Shown: positions 7,701 through 15,505, numbered from the stretch's first letter. The stretch: 17,590 nucleotides of DNA from Bacteroidales bacterium (GCA_900766825.1 CAAFWU010000021.1:1-17590), one strand, 5' to 3'. A program made the numbers and translations. The notes: generated by a model not told the origin, from the letters alone.

Positions 7701-9042
7701 GCGAGTACGCTCACTCATCGAGAGCCTCAAGTTTGGTTCCACCAAGCAGGCGCAGGTTAAGCCCTTTGTACGCCCACGTAAGTTCTTGGACGAGGATAAG
7801 ACACGCCGAACCATCTTGACCCCATTCTTCACAGAGTACATATCGCCTCTGCTTGGTGCCGCCTTCAAGACCGAGGGCTACGATGTGATATCGCTCCCCA
7901 TAAGCGATGCCGAGTCCAACGACTTGGGTCTCAAGTACTCAAACAACGAGGTTTGCTACCCCGCCACCCTGATTGTAGGAGACTTCATCAAAGCCTTGAA
8001 GAGTGGCAAATATGATTTAGACAAAACGGCTGTGGCCGTAACTCAGCTGGGTCAGTGCAGAGCCACCAACTACCCCTCGCTCATTCGCAAAGCCATTGTG
8101 GATGCTGGCTTTGAGCATGTTCCCGTTATTGGCATTGCAGGCACCGACAAAGAGGATCAACCTGGTTTCAAACTCAACCTCTTCAAGGCAGCCCCCATTG
8201 TTCTCTACTCCGTATTCTTTGGCGATTGGCTCTCTGTATTCTACCACGCCATTGCTGTTCGTGAAAAGAATAAAGGCGAAGCTCGAGCCTTGCGCGATGA
8301 CTTCTTGCGCCGCGCCAACCCATTGGTAGAGCAGAAAGACTTAGGCGGTCTGCTAAAGCTAACCAAGCAAGCAGCCGAGGAATTCAACGCCATCGAGATC
8401 TACGACCGTCACTATCCCAAGGTGGGTGTGGCTGGCGAAATATTCTTAAAATTCAACCCCTATTCCCATCGCTATGTGCCCGATTGGCTCATGGAACACG
8501 GTGTAGAAGTTGTGCCACCCATCATCCATAACTTCTTCCTCCGTGCCTTTGTAAACTTCAAGTTTAACAAAGAAAACCACGTGAAGAAGTTCAAGGTGCC
8601 CTCAATTGTAATAGACATGGCCTATTCCCTCATCACCAAGATTCAGGCCAAGTTCGACGAGCAAGCCAAGGTCTTTAAGTTCTATCAACCCGAGATAGAT
8701 ATAAAGACCCAGAGCAAGATGGCAGAGGACATCATCTGCCTCTCAGCACAGTTTGGCGAGGGTTGGCTCTTGCCCGCCGAGGTAATTGCATACATGAAAC
8801 AAGGCTGCAACAATGTGGTGGCCATGCAACCATTCGGCTGCATTGCGAACCATATTGTGGTGCGAGGCATCGAGAAGAAATTCAAAGAGGTCTACCCTCA
8901 ACTCAATATGTTGGCTCTGGACTTCGATGGAGGCGTAAGCGATGCCAACATAGCCAACCGTCTGCTGCTCTTCCTGAGTAACATGGAAAAGGATGAGCAA
9001 GACAAAAAGCAAGATAAGAACGAGGTGGCTAAGCAAGAGTAA
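4744..9042 (+). CDS. Giant 2-hydroxyacyl-CoA dehydratase activase-like fusion protein (two BadF/HgdC ATPase domains plus DUF2229/HgdB-like modules)
   Basis: The 1432-residue protein starts at MYRIGLDVGSTTAK. The frame stays open upstream to 4591, but that part encodes no domain. Domain 1 (about 1-262) is an ASKHA ATPase with DVGSTTAK (7-14), DIGGEDAK (100-107) and LCGGP (213-217); cluster-ligand cysteines are C125 (NCAGGTG) and C164 (RCGVF), close to C127/C166 of Acidaminococcus HgdC. Domain 2 (about 330-590) repeats this: DSGSTTTK, DIGGQDMK, C458 (ACSSGCG) and C497 (RCTVF). A CxxCxxxC motif (C619, C622, C626) plus C645 follows. From about 685 come DUF2229 and HgdB-like modules with further conserved-looking cysteines C738 (NICFPAK), C949 (FGCGPD), C1071 (VCYPAT) and C1366 (FGCIAN). 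HgdC homodimers hold one [4Fe-4S] cluster and use ATP to push one electron into a dehydratase. Here the two halves could pair within one chain and deliver electrons to the C-terminal modules. No separate dehydratase genes are nearby. The family is recognised but the substrate is unknown to me. Confidence 0.9.
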   Translation: MYRIGLDVGSTTAKIVVLDDTQHIIYSSYRRHQANVPAAMQAFLQELASTLKEDDEFTLALTGSVGLGVAERYDFSFVQEVVAATEFTRIVHPQVSTIIDIGGEDAKIVYLKDGKVSDLRMNGNCAGGTGAFIDQMALCLGVEVTDLDQLAQRSTTLYPIASRCGVFSKTDIQNLVARNVPKTDIAASIFRAVAVQTASTLSHGCEIKPKILLCGGPLTFIPSLRKALADYFGYSLETDFVIEEKANVIPAWGTALAKNDGKIFTLKSLMDLMSGPEPERKVKGKAEHHNSTTIELPPIFTSETEYLEWKADKASCHVPVVDVSKATKQNFLGIDSGSTTTKIVLINENGEIVYKYYAHNGGNPIDAVRHGLSKLQQRAQEEKINVNITAGCSTGYGEDLIKAAFSLDYGMVETMAHYVAAHEMCPDVSFILDIGGQDMKATYVDHGTLTRMELNEACSSGCGSFIETFAQTLGCEISDFVLKACQSLKPSDLGTRCTVFMNSKVKQVLREGASVADIAAGLAYSVVKNCLFKVLKIKNYDELGDNIVLQGGTMRNDSIVKAFENLTGKKVYCNNVPELMGAYGCALHAQRQTQDLQKQGRALDEYLVAASFDQKNVMCRGCENQCQITQYKFRNGGIYFSGNKCEKIFTNGKASERVGVNMSDYKYHALFDRASNPTECVPNPIMTIGIPRALNMYEEFPFWHTFFTQCGVRVVVSGQSLFTNYERSVHTVMSDNICFPAKLVHSHIYELAAQDQIDRIFFPRVVYEMSEDKTVTNSYNCPIIIGYPEVVASVIRSKVQIDSPVISFKDPKLLLKQLIKYMEPFGVSSSQVKAAHKAALQEYANFGNDLREKNQKAYEEAMKAKRNVIVLAGRPYHTDPLVQHKVSEMITNLGVDVLTEDIVRNRSIDEKETFILKQWTFVNRILNSAQWAARQGSNVHFVETTSFGCGPDAFFTDEARSIMNRHNKSLTLLKIDDINNVGSMKLRVRSLIESLKFGSTKQAQVKPFVRPRKFLDEDKTRRTILTPFFTEYISPLLGAAFKTEGYDVISLPISDAESNDLGLKYSNNEVCYPATLIVGDFIKALKSGKYDLDKTAVAVTQLGQCRATNYPSLIRKAIVDAGFEHVPVIGIAGTDKEDQPGFKLNLFKAAPIVLYSVFFGDWLSVFYHAIAVREKNKGEARALRDDFLRRANPLVEQKDLGGLLKLTKQAAEEFNAIEIYDRHYPKVGVAGEIFLKFNPYSHRYVPDWLMEHGVEVVPPIIHNFFLRAFVNFKFNKENHVKKFKVPSIVIDMAYSLITKIQAKFDEQAKVFKFYQPEIDIKTQSKMAEDIICLSAQFGEGWLLPAEVIAYMKQGCNNVVAMQPFGCIANHIVVRGIEKKFKEVYPQLNMLALDFDGGVSDANIANRLLLFLSNMEKDEQDKKQDKNEVAKQE

Positions 9043-9132
9043 GCATAGGTTCTAACCGAAAACCAAACTTAGAGTCTGAGCCTAAGCAATGAGACTATTC
9101 AAGTTTGCGATTTTCAACAACATAGTAAAAAG

Positions 9133-10362
9133 ATGGAAGACAAGAGTCACCTGACTGAAGAGGAGTGGCAAGCATTCGAAGCCTGCAAAGATAAAGCCCC
9201 AAGTCAGGTGGCTCTGGCTTTGCATAAGCGGGTAGGGGTAAGACCTCAAGTAGTTGCAAATCAGGTAGATTGTTGGCAAAGGCTTAAGGTCAAGGTGCCC
9301 TCGTGGGCTCATATGTCAAACTTTAGACTGACATTCCCAACCTCGTTGGCCTTGCAACAGTGTTCGTCCGAACCCATGGCCCGCTTGCGTCGCACATTGG
9401 TTGAGGGCACCTCGCTCATTGACCTTACGGGCGGTTTGGGTGTTGACTGCTACTTTATGAGTCAAGGATTGCAAAGAGTGACCTACGTTGAAGCCAACGA
9501 GGAACTTTGCCGTGCCGTAGGACGAAATTTTAGCTTGCTTGAGGCACAGAACATAACCACAGTTAACTCTACGGCCGAGGAGGTCTTGACACATAACTTG
9601 ACAGCAGGAGCTCACTACGACACACTTTTTATTGACCCATCGAGACGCGACAGCCATGGAGGACGTGTTTTTATGCTGCAAGATTGTTCGCCAAACGTGA
9701 TTGAATTGGCAGAACAGATGCTTGCATTGGCCAATGTGGTGATCATAAAGCTATCTACATTACTCGACATATCGATGGTCGTTGGGGCACTGCCAAACAT
9801 AACAGACGTTTTCATAACTGAGATTTCGGGCGAATGCAAGGACTTGATTATAAAGTTAAAACGTTATAAAGAAACCAATTCTAAAGTACTCTTTCACTCT
9901 GTAATGGTCCACAACGATGGCACAGCAGATGAGATGAAGTATGAGGTTGAAGAAGAGAAAAAGGCTGCAGACCTGTTAGTCTATGGAGACCCAAAGGAGA
10001 GTATGTATCTTTTTGAACCATCGCCATCACTTATGAAATTGGGTCCCTACAAACTTATATCGCAACGTTTTGGAGTTAATCCGATAGCTTCATCAACCCA
10101 CGTCTACACATCGGCAGACGATGTATTGGAATTTCCAGGACGTAGGTTCAAAATTGAATTGGTTACAGATATGTCCAAAAAGGGTATTGCATCTGTAAAA
10201 GGTTTATATTCAAGGGCATCCGTGGTTGTACGAAATTTCCCACTTAAAGCTGATGAATTGAGAAAACGTTTGGGATTGAAAGAGAGTAGTGAAAATTATG
10301 TATATGGTGTTACCACATCCCAAGGAACCCACAAATTGATTTGCTGCAAAAGGGTAGGGTAG
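9133..10362 (+). CDS. Class I SAM-dependent methyltransferase with THUMP-like C-terminal domain (PG_1098 family)
   Basis: The 409-residue protein resembles the Bacteroidota PG_1098 family. An N-terminal helical part (about 1-85) leads into a Rossmann methyltransferase fold: motif I is DLTGGLGVD (97-105), an acidic ribose-binding end of strand 2 is VEAN (119-122), and the catalytic-loop motif is DPSRRD (168-173), comparable to the DPxRR of the family. Middle and C-terminal parts correspond to the small ferredoxin-like and THUMP-like domains, ending near residue 405. The THUMP-like tail suggests an RNA substrate, but the target base is unknown to me. It begins 90 bp after the activase gene on the same strand with no strong terminator or perfect promoter between them, so co-transcription is possible. 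The start at 9133 precedes MEDKSHLTEEEW, typical of the family; the ATG at 9089 is out of frame. Confidence 0.85.
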   Translation: MEDKSHLTEEEWQAFEACKDKAPSQVALALHKRVGVRPQVVANQVDCWQRLKVKVPSWAHMSNFRLTFPTSLALQQCSSEPMARLRRTLVEGTSLIDLTGGLGVDCYFMSQGLQRVTYVEANEELCRAVGRNFSLLEAQNITTVNSTAEEVLTHNLTAGAHYDTLFIDPSRRDSHGGRVFMLQDCSPNVIELAEQMLALANVVIIKLSTLLDISMVVGALPNITDVFITEISGECKDLIIKLKRYKETNSKVLFHSVMVHNDGTADEMKYEVEEEKKAADLLVYGDPKESMYLFEPSPSLMKLGPYKLISQRFGVNPIASSTHVYTSADDVLEFPGRRFKIELVTDMSKKGIASVKGLYSRASVVVRNFPLKADELRKRLGLKESSENYVYGVTTSQGTHKLICCKRVG

Positions 10363-10455
10363 TGGAGGCTAATAATTCAAAATTTTCGTTATATTAGCGT
10401 TCGTTGCGATTAAGTGCTGGCGAGGCAAACATTGCTATAGTCTATAGAATCTGCA

Positions 10456-12120
10456 ATGACCAAACGCAACAGCAAAAGCAGAATAGCTAAACACGTTATG
10501 AATAGACTATTATCCATCCTTAACGAAATAGGAGTTGCTTCGGCTCTAAGACATGAAGCACATAAACTATTGCAGTTAATCAACTTACGATACTCAAGAG
10601 CCTCAAAAAGTAGTGTACTCAGTAGGGTAGGGGGCTTACTTATGCTGCTGTTCTTTGGTGTTTCGTGTGCAGTGGAAGAACACGAAGATCCAATAGTTAT
10701 TAACGAAGAAACAATGCCCGTAAGCGTTGTGGATCTTACACCTTATGGAGCAACACTAAGAGGCTCATTTGGAAATAGTTATGTCAATGCGCATGAAGTA
10801 GGAATAAAGCTATCATTACAAAACACGCAATATATTGGCACCACAGGCGATGAATATTTAGCCGAAGGCATAGGAGGTGGCGAATATGAACTGACAATCA
10901 CTAACTTATATGCCGATACTACATATTATTTCAAAACATTTTATGCAGACTCTGTTGGAACCCGAACGACGTCTGCAGGAACGTATTCTTTTAAAACTCA
11001 CCGTCTTACAGCACATACAGATAGTGCGTATAATATCTACGCTTTCGGTGCAACGCTGTCTTACACACTTAGCGAACCATGCGATCCTGAACTCTTCCGT
11101 GGTACATACGGTATGTATTATTCAACCAAACCACGTGTTATTCGGGAGCAGTCTTTTTTAGTAGGGTCGTCGGGAAAACTTACTAATCTTAAGCCTGGCA
11201 CCACATATTATTTTAGAGCTTTTGTGATGCAAAAAACGGCAAGGTTCGAGGACAAGTATATTTGGGGGGATGTGGTGCAATTTGACATTCCTGAAATTGG
11301 GGCCGAAACACTTGAACCAGAGAATATAACATCCTTCTCGGCTGATATGCGAGGTAAGATAAATGTATTGCCATCTGATGCCGAGGATTTTGGCGTCCTG
11401 CTCTTTGAGAAGAACCGCGAAGTGACCATTGACAGTGTTGGTAGTACATCTTCCGATCAAGAGATATTAAAGCTACCCGCCACGGATTATACCGATGACG
11501 ATGCAGGCTACTTTGTAACCAAATGCAGAACTCTAAAGTCCAACAAAAAATATTTCTACCGAACCTACGCCAAAATAGAGACAGAAAAGGGAGGCATAGT
11601 GAAAAAAGAGATGTTCTATGGTGAGGTGATGCCCTTTAGAACTGAAGCCATCAATATGCCCACTGTGGAAGAAGATGGTGTTGATTTAGGTCTTTCTGTC
11701 CGCTGGGCATCGATGAACTATGGGGCCAGCAGCATAACGGACGAAGGAACAAAAATATCCCCTAACGAGTACAGCAGCATATCCACAACCGATGGATGGC
11801 GTTTGCCCAACACCGTAGAAGCCAAAGAGTTGGTTGATAGCTGCCACTGGACATGGAAGAAATATCTGGGAGTTAATGGAGTTATGATAATAGGTCCAAA
11901 TGGCAACTCAATATTCCTACCTGCCAACATGGGAGTTTCTTCAAATAGCAGAACCTACGGCATCTATGCCCAAGATTCAGAAATTGTGACCTACAACGGG
12001 ACTGACTTTATGATGTCGCTGCGTTTTGTGCAAGACGTTGATGAAGAGATAGAAGCAGGCAAGGAAAGCAGTAATCTGATTGAGATGGAGGCTTTAGTTT
12101 CTGCACGATTTGTGAGGTAA
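10456..12120 (+). CDS. Surface lipoprotein with three Fn3/Ig-like repeats and a C-terminal FISUMP-like domain
   Basis: The 554-residue product is a probable exported lipoprotein of unknown ligand. A hydrophobic segment ends at GVSC, with C71 as the candidate lipidated residue, followed by an acidic EEHED stretch. Three tandem beta-sandwich modules follow at about 85-182, 190-280 and 283-397, each ending in a Fn3-like signature (ADTTYYFKTF, PGTTYYFRAF, NKKYFYRTYA). The C-terminus begins VDLGLSVRWASMNYGA (409-424) and includes DGWRLPN, CHWTW and GPNGNSIFLPA, the hallmarks of the FISUMP/Fib_succ_major family. The usual YWSS-type ending is missing and a divergent acidic tail replaces it. The N-terminus before the hydrophobic segment is unusually long (about 57 residues), so the start at 10456 is uncertain; later ATGs at 10498 and 10642 are in frame, though the last leaves almost no signal peptide. 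Such proteins are abundant in gut Bacteroidales, often with unknown roles in surface binding. Confidence 0.8.
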   Translation: MTKRNSKSRIAKHVMNRLLSILNEIGVASALRHEAHKLLQLINLRYSRASKSSVLSRVGGLLMLLFFGVSCAVEEHEDPIVINEETMPVSVVDLTPYGATLRGSFGNSYVNAHEVGIKLSLQNTQYIGTTGDEYLAEGIGGGEYELTITNLYADTTYYFKTFYADSVGTRTTSAGTYSFKTHRLTAHTDSAYNIYAFGATLSYTLSEPCDPELFRGTYGMYYSTKPRVIREQSFLVGSSGKLTNLKPGTTYYFRAFVMQKTARFEDKYIWGDVVQFDIPEIGAETLEPENITSFSADMRGKINVLPSDAEDFGVLLFEKNREVTIDSVGSTSSDQEILKLPATDYTDDDAGYFVTKCRTLKSNKKYFYRTYAKIETEKGGIVKKEMFYGEVMPFRTEAINMPTVEEDGVDLGLSVRWASMNYGASSITDEGTKISPNEYSSISTTDGWRLPNTVEAKELVDSCHWTWKKYLGVNGVMIIGPNGNSIFLPANMGVSSNSRTYGIYAQDSEIVTYNGTDFMMSLRFVQDVDEEIEAGKESSNLIEMEALVSARFVR

Positions 12121-12330
12121 AACCATTGACGATAAACCTCATAATGTTGGAAAATGAAGTATTGAAAAATGGCAGCAAATAGATTTAAGAGTAAAGTTTT
12201 GTGGAGTTTGTATCATTTATTACCTTCTCTGTAGTTACCGTTCACATGGCTGCTAAATAGGTTGCAAAATAAGGTAAAGAATGTCAGACAGCCCATATTA
12301 GAAAGGGGTAAAATCTTTAGATAAATTAAG

Positions 12331-12348
12331 ACATAATTCATATTATGT
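12331..12348. repeat. Short AT-rich inverted repeat
   Basis: ACATAAT and ATTATGT form a perfect 7-bp inverted repeat around a TCAT centre. It lacks a following T-tract on either strand, so it does not look like an intrinsic terminator, and the stem is weak. It could be a protein-binding site or chance. Confidence 0.35.
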
Positions 12349-12466
12349 TAAGTTACGAGCAACAATTTAGTCTTTCTGTGGTTAAGAACTGTAACTGGGC
12401 TTAAGATGACTTAAAACAGTCAAGCCATAAAATTAAAGAACCTAATATACCAATTTGAATAATGTA

Positions 12467-12502
12467 CTAAAAAAAAGAGCCAATAGAAAACCATTGGCTC
12501 TT
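12467..12502 (-). terminator. Intrinsic terminator of the cinA-like gene
   Basis: On the minus strand, AAGAGCCAAT, an 8-nt loop and ATTGGCTCTT form a perfect 10-bp hairpin (arms 12475-12484 and 12493-12502) followed at once by a T-run. It begins 20 nt after the cinA-like stop codon. A plus-strand transcript would form the same stem but lacks a good T-run. Confidence 0.88.
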
Positions 12503-12522
12503 AAGCGAAAACAAAATCTTGC

Positions 12523-12996
12523 TTAATTAGTAAGGATGTCTATGACCATTTGCAGAGCTGCTTGCGTTGCTGCTTCGATTACTTGCTCTCGATTGCCAGA
12601 AAAATGATACTGCCTAACTTTACAGGTTTGTTTTGTAACCGCAGATATCCAAACAGTACCAATAGGTTGATCTGGTAATGCTCCTGTTGGACCTGCAATT
12701 CCTGTGGTTGAGACAGCAACATCAGTTTTCATCAATCTTGCTACCCCCTTTGCCATGGAAATTGCAACTGGTCCAGATACTTCAGTAAACTTAACAATAT
12801 ATTCGTCGTTTACTCCCAATATTTCCTCCTTAATTTGATTGGTATAGGACACAACACTTCCTTTAAAATATTGGGAACTTCCTGCTATTTGGGTTATGCA
12901 ATGAGCAATATTGCCTCCTGTACAGCTCTCAGCTGTAGAGATTGTCAGGTTACACTGCTTTAGTAGTTCGCCCAGCATTACACTTTCTTGCTTCAT
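12523..12996 (-). CDS. CinA C-terminal domain protein / nicotinamide-nucleotide amidase (PncC-like)
   Basis: The 157-residue protein is a stand-alone CinA C-terminal domain. Family members deamidate nicotinamide mononucleotide to nicotinate mononucleotide for NAD recycling in the cytoplasm. The conserved blocks are all present: TAESCTGG (21-28, with candidate catalytic S24), GSVVSYTNQIK (46-56), EVSGPVA (72-78), TGIAGPTG (98-105) and PIGTVW (111-116). The length matches stand-alone PncC (about 160); there is no N-terminal MoaB-like domain, so it is not full-length CinA. In related Bacteroides a short CinA gene is, from memory, found near tsaD and rpmB, neither of which is here. Codon choice leans to A/T in third positions (for example GGA for Gly) more than in the activase gene. 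A clear terminator follows; no perfect promoter was found upstream, only a one-mismatch -7 element near 13040-13047. Confidence 0.92.
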   Translation of the reverse strand: MKQESVMLGELLKQCNLTISTAESCTGGNIAHCITQIAGSSQYFKGSVVSYTNQIKEEILGVNDEYIVKFTEVSGPVAISMAKGVARLMKTDVAVSTTGIAGPTGALPDQPIGTVWISAVTKQTCKVRQYHFSGNREQVIEAATQAALQMVIDILTN

Positions 12997-13130
12997 TTAT
13001 CTTAACAATATTAGTTCTATACTATTTTGATTAAATTGGCAAACTGATAGAGAAATAAAATCCCCTACCCAACCGATTCACTTTACCTATTAGATGCCAC
13101 ATTCATTTGTCGACCCAACAAGCAACTCTG

Positions 13131-13186
13131 ACAAAAAGAAACCAACATCTATGTAAACAGTATTTGCTGTGCATAGACATTGGTTT
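13131..13186 (-). terminator. Intrinsic terminator of relA
   Basis: Arms 13139-13153 and 13172-13186 form a 15-bp stem on the minus strand, with 13 Watson-Crick pairs and two G-U wobbles; an inner ACAG/CTGT stem sits in the loop. On the plus strand the same two positions would be mismatches, which indicates the orientation. A T-rich run (TTTCTTTTTG overlapping the stem end) follows. It begins about 30 nt after the relA stop. Confidence 0.82.
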
Positions 13187-13215
13187 AAATTTATTTTCGA
13201 CCACCCAATAGGACA

Positions 13216-15438
13216 TTAATGAGTCTCCAGACGTTGGACTCGTCGAATGCCCTTTATGGCACGAACTTTTTTGAGAATACCATCTAGTGCCGTGGCGTTG
13301 CTCACCAGTACTGTTATGGTTCCATCGAAACCACCTTCGGTACTATTAACGTTTATGTTTCTAAGTTTCACTGAGTTATCGGAGTTGAAGAGCTGCGAAA
13401 TGTTGGACATAATGCCAATGCTATCGTTGCCACTAACACGGAGCATGACAGGCATCGCGTCTCCCTCTGTTCCGCTCCACTTGGCGTCTATAATGCGATA
13501 GCCATACTTACGACGCATCTCGGCTTCGTTGTGGCATCCTATGCGGTGGATTTTTACTCCACCTGTGGCCGATACAAAGGCAAAAACTGGGTCGCCATAT
13601 ATTGGGTTACAGCAGTGAGCTAACGAGAAGTCTATATCTGTCAGGCTCTTATCAAGAATCAAGACGCTGCTCTTGCTCTTTTTCTTTGTATCCACGTCGT
13701 CCGATGAGGATGGAATGAACTCTTCGACCGACTGCTGTTTGACCTCCTTAGATGTTTCTTTGGCATCCAGACGCTCTATGAATTCCTTTATTTCGCTGCA
13801 AGAGATTTTTTCCTCGGCCACGGCAGAGAAGAAGACGTTGATGTCCTTGTAGCCATACTCTTTCATAAGCAGACGTTGGCGGGCGTCATCAATCTCAATC
13901 TTCCAATTTTTGAGCCTTCGGTCTAGCAACTCTTTTCCAATTTCTGCCTGATGGAAAGTCTGTTCCCTCAGTGCCTGCCGGAGTTTGGTTTTGGCTCTGG
14001 ATGTGACTACGTAATTTATCCAATCTTGCTTTGGCTCTTGATGTGGCGATGTGAGAATCTCAACTGTATCGCCATTTTGCAAAACATAGCGTAGCGATAC
14101 ATTTTTGTCGTTGACAATGGCCCCTACGCAATGTCGGCCTACGTTGGTGTGTATGTCAAAAGCAAAGTCGAGAATGGTGGCACCTTTGGCCAATCGGCGC
14201 AGATCGCCCTTGGGAGTAAAGGCAAAGACCTCTTTGTCGTAGAGGTTCAATTTGAAATCTTCTATGAAGTCGACACTGTTGAGGTCGGGGTTTTCAAGAA
14301 CCTCTCGGATGTTGGCCAACCACAACTCCATGTTGCCTTCTGTCTTTATGCCCTTGTATTTCCAGTGAGCAGCAAAACCCTTTTCGGCAACCTCGTCCAT
14401 TCGTTTGGTTCGGATCTGAACCTCGACCCACCGACGTTGTGGACCAAACACTGTGATGTGGAGGCTCTCGTAGCCGTTGCTCTTGGGCACCGAAATCCAG
14501 TCCTTTAACCTTACTGGGTTGGGCTTATACATGTCTGTTACAATGGAATAGGCACGCCAGCACTCGGCCTTTTCTTCCTTTAGGTCACAATCGATTATGA
14601 TGCGGATTGCAAAAAGGTCATAGATGTTTTCTAGTTCTACATTCTTCTTTTTCAGCTTGTTGTATATAGAACTTATGGTTTTTGTTCTGCCTTTTATCTC
14701 GAACTTCATGCCAGTGGCTTCCAGTTCTTTTCTCAAGGGGGCAATGAAGTTGGCAATGTACTCTTCTCGGCTCTTTTTAGTCTCCTTGAGTTTGCTGGCA
14801 ATGGCATCGTAGACATCTCGTTCGGTGTATTTCATCGAGAGGTCTTCCATCTCGGACTTGATGCCGTAGAGACCCATACGGTGCGCCAATGGAGCATAGA
14901 GATAGCTGACCTCGGAACTTGTTTTTTTCTGAGCATCAACATCATAGGCCTTCATGTGTCTCATCACATTGAGCCTATCGGCCAAGATGACGAGAATAAC
15001 GCGAACATCTTTGGCAAAGGTAAAGAGTAACTTGCGGAAGTTTTCGTTGTCCACAGCCGATTGTTTGCCATAGAGTTCGTTGACCTTAGAGAGGCCGCTG
15101 CAAATTTGTGCCGTGGTTTCTCCAAAGCTTTTTTCTATCTCCTCCTGGCACACATCGGAATGCAACAGCGATTCGTAGAGAAAAGCTGCAATGACCGAGG
15201 CTCGACCAAGGCCAATCTCATCGGCCACAATTGTGGCTACCTGAATGGAATGAAGTAAACGGGGGAAACCTTTGGCTTTGTAGACATCGGTATTAAGTTC
15301 ACCCTCAGCACTTTTCATTATGGCCTTAACGGCCGCAATATCTCCTGGCTTAAGAACGTCGCTCGCCGCTACGAGCAACTTGCGGTATGCGCTCTTGATG
15401 AGCTCTACTTCGGATGGCTCCAATAGGCTCTCTTTCAT
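13216..15438 (-). CDS. relA: Long RelA/SpoT homologue, (p)ppGpp synthetase with degenerate hydrolase domain
   Basis: The 740-residue protein has the full long-RSH layout: HD hydrolase region (about 20-200), synthetase (about 230-360), TGS (about 400-465), helical linker, zinc-finger-like region with CC at 609-610, and ACT domain (about 663-738). The hydrolase site is damaged. H63 remains, but the HD pair reads Y88-E89, the following ED pair reads L92-H93, and the RLHNMR motif reads RLNVMR, so the essential Asn is V158. The synthetase site looks intact: GRTK (250-253), RLKD (310-313), NGYESLH (321-327), EVQIRT (339-344) and AAHW (356-359). I infer a synthesis-only, stringent-response enzyme acting at the ribosome. 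Many Bacteroidota carry a second, bifunctional Rel elsewhere, which would supply hydrolysis. RLKD is the RXKD form usually seen in bifunctional enzymes, not the EXDD of E. coli RelA. It has its own strong promoter and a terminator, so it is probably monocistronic. Confidence 0.94.
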   Translation of the reverse strand: MKESLLEPSEVELIKSAYRKLLVAASDVLKPGDIAAVKAIMKSAEGELNTDVYKAKGFPRLLHSIQVATIVADEIGLGRASVIAAFLYESLLHSDVCQEEIEKSFGETTAQICSGLSKVNELYGKQSAVDNENFRKLLFTFAKDVRVILVILADRLNVMRHMKAYDVDAQKKTSSEVSYLYAPLAHRMGLYGIKSEMEDLSMKYTERDVYDAIASKLKETKKSREEYIANFIAPLRKELEATGMKFEIKGRTKTISSIYNKLKKKNVELENIYDLFAIRIIIDCDLKEEKAECWRAYSIVTDMYKPNPVRLKDWISVPKSNGYESLHITVFGPQRRWVEVQIRTKRMDEVAEKGFAAHWKYKGIKTEGNMELWLANIREVLENPDLNSVDFIEDFKLNLYDKEVFAFTPKGDLRRLAKGATILDFAFDIHTNVGRHCVGAIVNDKNVSLRYVLQNGDTVEILTSPHQEPKQDWINYVVTSRAKTKLRQALREQTFHQAEIGKELLDRRLKNWKIEIDDARQRLLMKEYGYKDINVFFSAVAEEKISCSEIKEFIERLDAKETSKEVKQQSVEEFIPSSSDDVDTKKKSKSSVLILDKSLTDIDFSLAHCCNPIYGDPVFAFVSATGGVKIHRIGCHNEAEMRRKYGYRIIDAKWSGTEGDAMPVMLRVSGNDSIGIMSNISQLFNSDNSVKLRNINVNSTEGGFDGTITVLVSNATALDGILKKVRAIKGIRRVQRLETH

Positions 15439-15505
15439 TTTGATGGGGTTGATAGGGTTAGTTGATGTCTGTTTGGGGCTTAAGCCAATCAGAATTATAT
15501 TTTCT

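Larger units (their letters stand above)
12121..12522. other. AT-rich intergenic region between convergent genes
   Basis: About 400 bp lie between the lipoprotein gene and the 3' end of the cinA-like gene. I see no coding frame over about a dozen codons with recognisable content, and no tRNA or obvious structured RNA. It contains a 7-bp inverted repeat at 12331-12348 and, at its right end, the terminator of the cinA-like gene. No plus-strand terminator for the lipoprotein gene is evident. Confidence 0.7.

Noticed and set aside
9060..9085. Possible hairpin between the activase and methyltransferase genes
   Set aside because: The CTTAG/CTAAG stem is only about 5 bp and no T-run follows, so it is not a credible terminator.
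10345..10635. Recurrent GGGTAGGG motifs as a G-quadruplex or repeat family
   Set aside because: Each site has only two or three G-runs and they lie within coding or near-coding sequence; there are too few runs for a quadruplex and no wider periodicity.
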